From: Medicago truncatula
Lineage: Eukaryota; Streptophyta; Magnoliopsida; Fabales; Fabaceae
Length of the DNA: 64,000 bases
Direction of reading: 5' to 3'
Assembly: GCF_003473485.1 (NCBI RefSeq)
Contig: NC_053042.1
Location: forward strand, 49,191,762 to 49,255,761
The notes under the pieces were generated by a model. It saw only the letters and a program-made list of their open reading frames with translations, searched no databases and was not told the DNA's origin. Shown here piece by piece: positions 60,145 through 64,000 of the stretch (the stretch's first letter is position 1; each line of letters opens with the position of its first letter). A program made the position numbers and the translations under genes.

Positions 60145-62979
60145 GGAAGAAATGTTTCATTTTTCCAACATAAGTTGAAATAATTTACTAAATAAATAAT
60201 TTATAAACAAATAACCTTTTGTTAAAAATAATAATAATGTATTCCTGCCTCATAATTTGAAAACGTGTTCCCCTTACTCAAATTCACCCTTGCAGACTCA
60301 AAGGGTGCCAACATGAAAAATGTTGGACCCTAATGTATCATTGTTTAACATATATCTTTGCTCCAATCTTTTTCAAAAGTAGTAGATTTCATGTTCAAAG
60401 TACCCCAAAAGTTATATGACTTTATTTTTTGTATTGTCTTTTATACTTAAACGGCCAATATAAACATTTTTTTTATAACTATACAACCAAAAAACATAAA
60501 TCATGCGGTTAAACATTAGATGGGAATATTAGTGTCTTTATTTGTTGATGCTTAATTTTATTTCTTTGTTAAAAAGATATGAAAAGAGACTTGAGTACTC
60601 ACACACAACATAAATTAATGTATAGTTGATGAAACTTCATGTTATTCTCTAGCCAAGAAGACTAAAATGTTAATGAGGTAATCGTGGAAATGTGCATATT
60701 CAAGTCAACCTTTGTCTGGTGGCAATACATTCTCTGCCGCCCAAAAGCAATTATCAAACATTTTTATTATATGGTTTACATTTTGATCATCACAATTTTA
60801 TTTTGGTGTAACTAGCTCTGAACTATAAACATATTAAAACTAAGGAAAAGATGTAAAACTGTTAATTTTTTTTGTTGGTCAAGTGTAAAACTGTTCATTT
60901 TACTACACCCCATATTTTTTTTTTGTTACAATTACTACACCCCATATAATACCATGCATTTACTCCTATAAGCCTTAAATCTTATAAGCGTAGTTTTAAA
61001 TTGTGATTGCGATTGCACTGCGAATTTTATATTATGGCAAAATGTAGGCAAATGAAGACATAATTGATGTTTGTGATATTGTTGCGAAGATTTCTAAAAC
61101 TTTTATATTGTACGTAGATGTAGTTTCAGTTGTGGATCGTAATTTATAATTGTACCTATTTTGGAGGAAATGACAAGTTAAATGAAAGAACAAATTACAC
61201 ATCAATTTGAAGGAATGTCAAAAATAGCTAACAAAAAACAAAGACTCAAAATACATAATAAAAACTTTTGAAATCTCTACTTTTTAATGACATGGAGATA
61301 AATTTTTATTACAAATTTAATGAAGTTATGAAACAAGTTTTTGTCCTGTGTCAGTGGCTGATGTATGCAGTTGATGAAATAAAGATCAACAAGAGCAAAT
61401 TTGGAAAGGTTGAAGAATCTTCAAGCATGTGTTTCTGAAGTTGCTATAGGAGAAAAATCGTCCTTACTAGAGCCATTGCACTTGCATTATTGCTTGGTGA
61501 AAGGAACATTTGTACAAGTTGGCAGAAAGAACATGAGTTCATTAAATGTGGGCTACATCATATGATAAAAATACTAGTAAACTTTGATTTGATCCATTTC
61601 TAATCATTATGGGTGAACTGGGTACAACAGTATTTACCAAAAATGATCAGCTTAAAGGCTATTCAAGAGGGACCATTTTTTACACTTCTAATTCCATGCT
61701 GGTCATATAAAGTGTGAACAAAATTTTACCCAAGAATTGATACTATAAATATTGGATATTTTGGTTGATTTTAACAAATATACTTAATCATGAAATTCTG
61801 AAAGAGAAAAAGAAAACAAAATCCTCATTTTAGGGGATTATATATTTCCACTGACTAATCTACCACATTTCAAGATTACAGAAGCCATGTTCGGGAAAAA
61901 TAAAACATGGTCACACAATGTATGTTTTCAATTCTTTAAGGTGAATTTGTTAGAACAGAAATGAAGGCATCAATAAAGTGCTTAATAGGTATCACGGTGA
62001 TTCTTACAAAAACTATAATTTATAGCTTCAACAAAATCATAGCGTCATTGTGATTTAATCAAACTAACCATGATACCATGCGCTCAAATATTTTCAAAGT
62101 CATGTTACTACGTAAATAATGGTGATAACAATTCCTAATTCCTCAGTCCTCATAAATCATAATGATAAAATGATAAAAGTTTAAAAAACATAAAGTTATA
62201 ATAAATCAGTTGGAACATGCAGATGTATGATGTATGGTTAACTTATTTGAGAGAATCACACAAGTTAGGTAGTATGATCAAATTTGATACTAAAATTGTG
62301 AAATGGAATCTCACAAGTCCATGAGTATATCTTTGGGGTTGGTAATGTTCCTTCAAATAATGGCATATACAAAGCACAACAAGCCATTGACCAAGAAAAT
62401 GATCCCCAATTAGTTTGTCAAGGAACACACGAATCCTAAGGGATAGTATGTTTGTATTAGTACTGCATTATTCTCAATATCATATTATTGAATCAAATAA
62501 TGACTTACTTATATTAAAAAGGAATCACAATTATATTGTTGAGAATTGGATAACGTGGTTGTTGAATAAATAAACTAAGAAATGTTTTATTATAATATTC
62601 CATACTATATTTTTCCTCTGGAAAACATAGGGTTAAGACAAAAAATGAAAAATACCATGTAGCACAATAAAGAAAAATATTAGATAAAAGTAAAAAAGAA
62701 AAAAAAAAAAAAAAAAACAAGATAAAGTTTATTTTTAAACCGGATATTTTTCATAATTACTCAAATTTGAACCTGGAATTTTCTTTTGTGTGTGTGAGTT
62801 TTACGGTGGCGGTCTGGTCGGACACTACTTCAGCAAAAAAAAATTGATAATTTTTTTTTTAGAAAAATGATATTTTTGTTGATTTCATTTGTGTGAAACA
62901 AGACTAGCTTTTTTTTTTACGAAAAACTATTTTATCTTGTTTTACTATTTTTAAATGGAAAAAAATATATAAAATTTGT
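60145..62979. other. Gene-free intergenic stretch
   Basis: No supportable ORF. AT-rich DNA with repeated short A/T runs. A weak repeat of GGTATCACGGT (about 62,008) echoes the stem-loop near 47,300. Confidence 0.4.
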
Positions 62980-63640
62980 ATTTTTTTTTTTTTTTAACAA
63001 TCCAAAATGGAATATATTAAATCATCAAGAGTGGTTCATCCCGCACAAGGTATGCAAAAGAGAACCACTCAACAAAATACAATGTTAAGTGTTTGATGCT
63101 ATTAAAAAAGACACTACGAAAGAATAACAAAAAGAAAGCTACACCAACATTCATACAATGTAAAGGATGCTGCCACCATCCATTATAATTGAAAGCGAAA
63201 GTGGACAAATTATGGCCTTTAGCCATAAGAAAGATATAAACTTGATGTTGTCCATTAAATAATCCAAATCCAAAATTTTCTGTTTAAAAATATTGTTGTT
63301 CCTTTCCTTCTAAATAACCCAAAGACAAACATGTCAGATTACTTTCAGAAAAGAATGTTTAAATTATAGTAACTCTGTCATATGACCAAACTAATAAAGA
63401 TAATCACGAGTCTGATGCCATAAAAGAAATGCCGACCCAATGTATTCCTTCTCATTAAAATTCGTCTACTGAATAATTTGTAAAGTCTTTTTATGTAGTT
63501 TACTTTTATATTAAAAGAAATTGTTGAACAACACATCCACAAAGAGTATAAAATAATATTGCCACACATGGTTGACATGAATCGGCCTCCTCTGAGGAAC
63601 AATTTCTTTAGTTCTTCACACATTTTCTGTCCCCCTATTT
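62980..63640 (-). pseudogene. LINE 3'-end remnant with poly-A tail, minus strand
   Basis: Reading the minus strand, 63,240-63,130 gives MAKGHNLSTFAFNYNGWWQH followed by PLHCMNVG. This matches the C-terminal end of plant LINE ORF2 (WLKAK..xFxYxxWWxNPLxCMGI). Upstream, near 63,300, GYLEGKEQQYF resembles the (V/I)WKERNNRIF block, with frameshifts. The minus-strand sequence ends in a 15-nt A run (62,982-62,996), as expected for a LINE poly-A tail. The 5' limit at about 63,640 is approximate. Confidence 0.55.
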
Positions 63641-64000
63641 TTTTATAAAATAAAAAAATAAAAAAAAATAAAAAAAGAAGTTAAAACCCCCATTTTTAAA
63701 ACTTTATGGTCCCAACTTCAACTTTTTTTTTTAATTTTCAACCATCATTTCATTTTGAAGTCATTTTTGTTCATTTATAAAAAAAAAAGTTATTTTTGTT
63801 CATGTGATATACAGTGGAGTTTAACATGGAAAGACCAACAAGAGGTAGTACAGGAATATTCACCTGTTGTGAATCGACTACGCCTTTCGGCCAGGACATG
63901 ATGGTGCAGGTTGCTTTAAAACCGTTGGTTATTATTATTTTTTTGATACACTTAAAACAAAACAAAAAAAACAAGCTCCACAGTAGTTGTTCATCGCTTT
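63641..64000. other. Gene-free end of window
   Basis: Low-complexity A/T runs and no supportable gene. Confidence 0.4.

Noticed and set aside
1..64000. CRISPR arrays, operons, rRNA genes or organellar insertions
   Set aside because: None seen; intron-rich plant nuclear genes throughout, and no spacer-repeat arrays or long stretches resembling plastid or mitochondrial genes.

Overview
The window is nuclear DNA of a flowering plant, most likely a papilionoid (cool-season) legume. It is AT-rich, its genes are split by GT-AG introns, and between the genes lie small transposable elements and LINE and LTR remnants of the kinds common in Medicago, Trifolium and Pisum relatives. The species cannot be fixed from the sequence alone. 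Every multi-exon model below was built by hand from splice sites and reading phase. All seven complete models close in frame.

Layout. (1) 1-6,550: two tandem copies, both on the minus strand, of an LTI65/RD29B-like (CAP160-type) desiccation- and cold-response gene. The left copy is cut by the window edge. The right copy is complete, with seven exons and 691 aa. The duplication includes about 1 kb of promoter carrying ACGTG (ABRE/G-box) motifs. (2) 7,655-11,959, minus: an eight-exon gene for an N-terminal C2 (NT-C2/EEIG1-EHBP1) plus long coiled-coil protein. (3) 12-32 kb: a gene-poor stretch with MULE-like, hAT-like and MITE-like elements, a 2.2-kb solo LTR nested in a LINE, and a transposon whose right end is triplicated. 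(4) 32,184-36,474, plus: a four-exon cytochrome b561 (ascorbate-dependent ferrireductase) gene with a hAT-like element in its last intron. (5) 36.6-44 kb: repeats, including an inverted-repeat element with a paralogous empty site, a LINE reverse-transcriptase relic and nested elements. (6) 44,843-46,755, plus: a remorin gene. (7) 47,362-49,081, minus: an R2R3-MYB of the MYB17/MIXTA type (subgroup 9). (8) 51-54.7 kb: a MULE-like element with a perfect 9-bp target duplication, a Copia-type LTR-like segment and a 5'-truncated LINE with zf-RVT and RNase H remnants. (9) 55,389-57,447, plus: a SEC22-like longin protein with an eroded SNARE helix. (10) 57,793-59,998, minus: a LAF1/MYB18-like R2R3-MYB convergent with the SEC22-like gene. 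(11) 60-64 kb: gene-free, with a LINE 3' end on the minus strand.

The genes do not form a pathway. They are ordinary single plant genes: stress protection (LTI65), membrane redox (cyt b561), membrane nanodomains (remorin), vesicle fusion (SEC22-like), two transcription factors and a coiled-coil protein. The most interesting features are evolutionary: the tandem LTI65 locus with internal exon triplication, the SEC22-like protein that has kept its longin domain and membrane anchor but lost a normal SNARE motif, and several cleanly dated transposon nestings. I found no candidate for a wholly new biological system.
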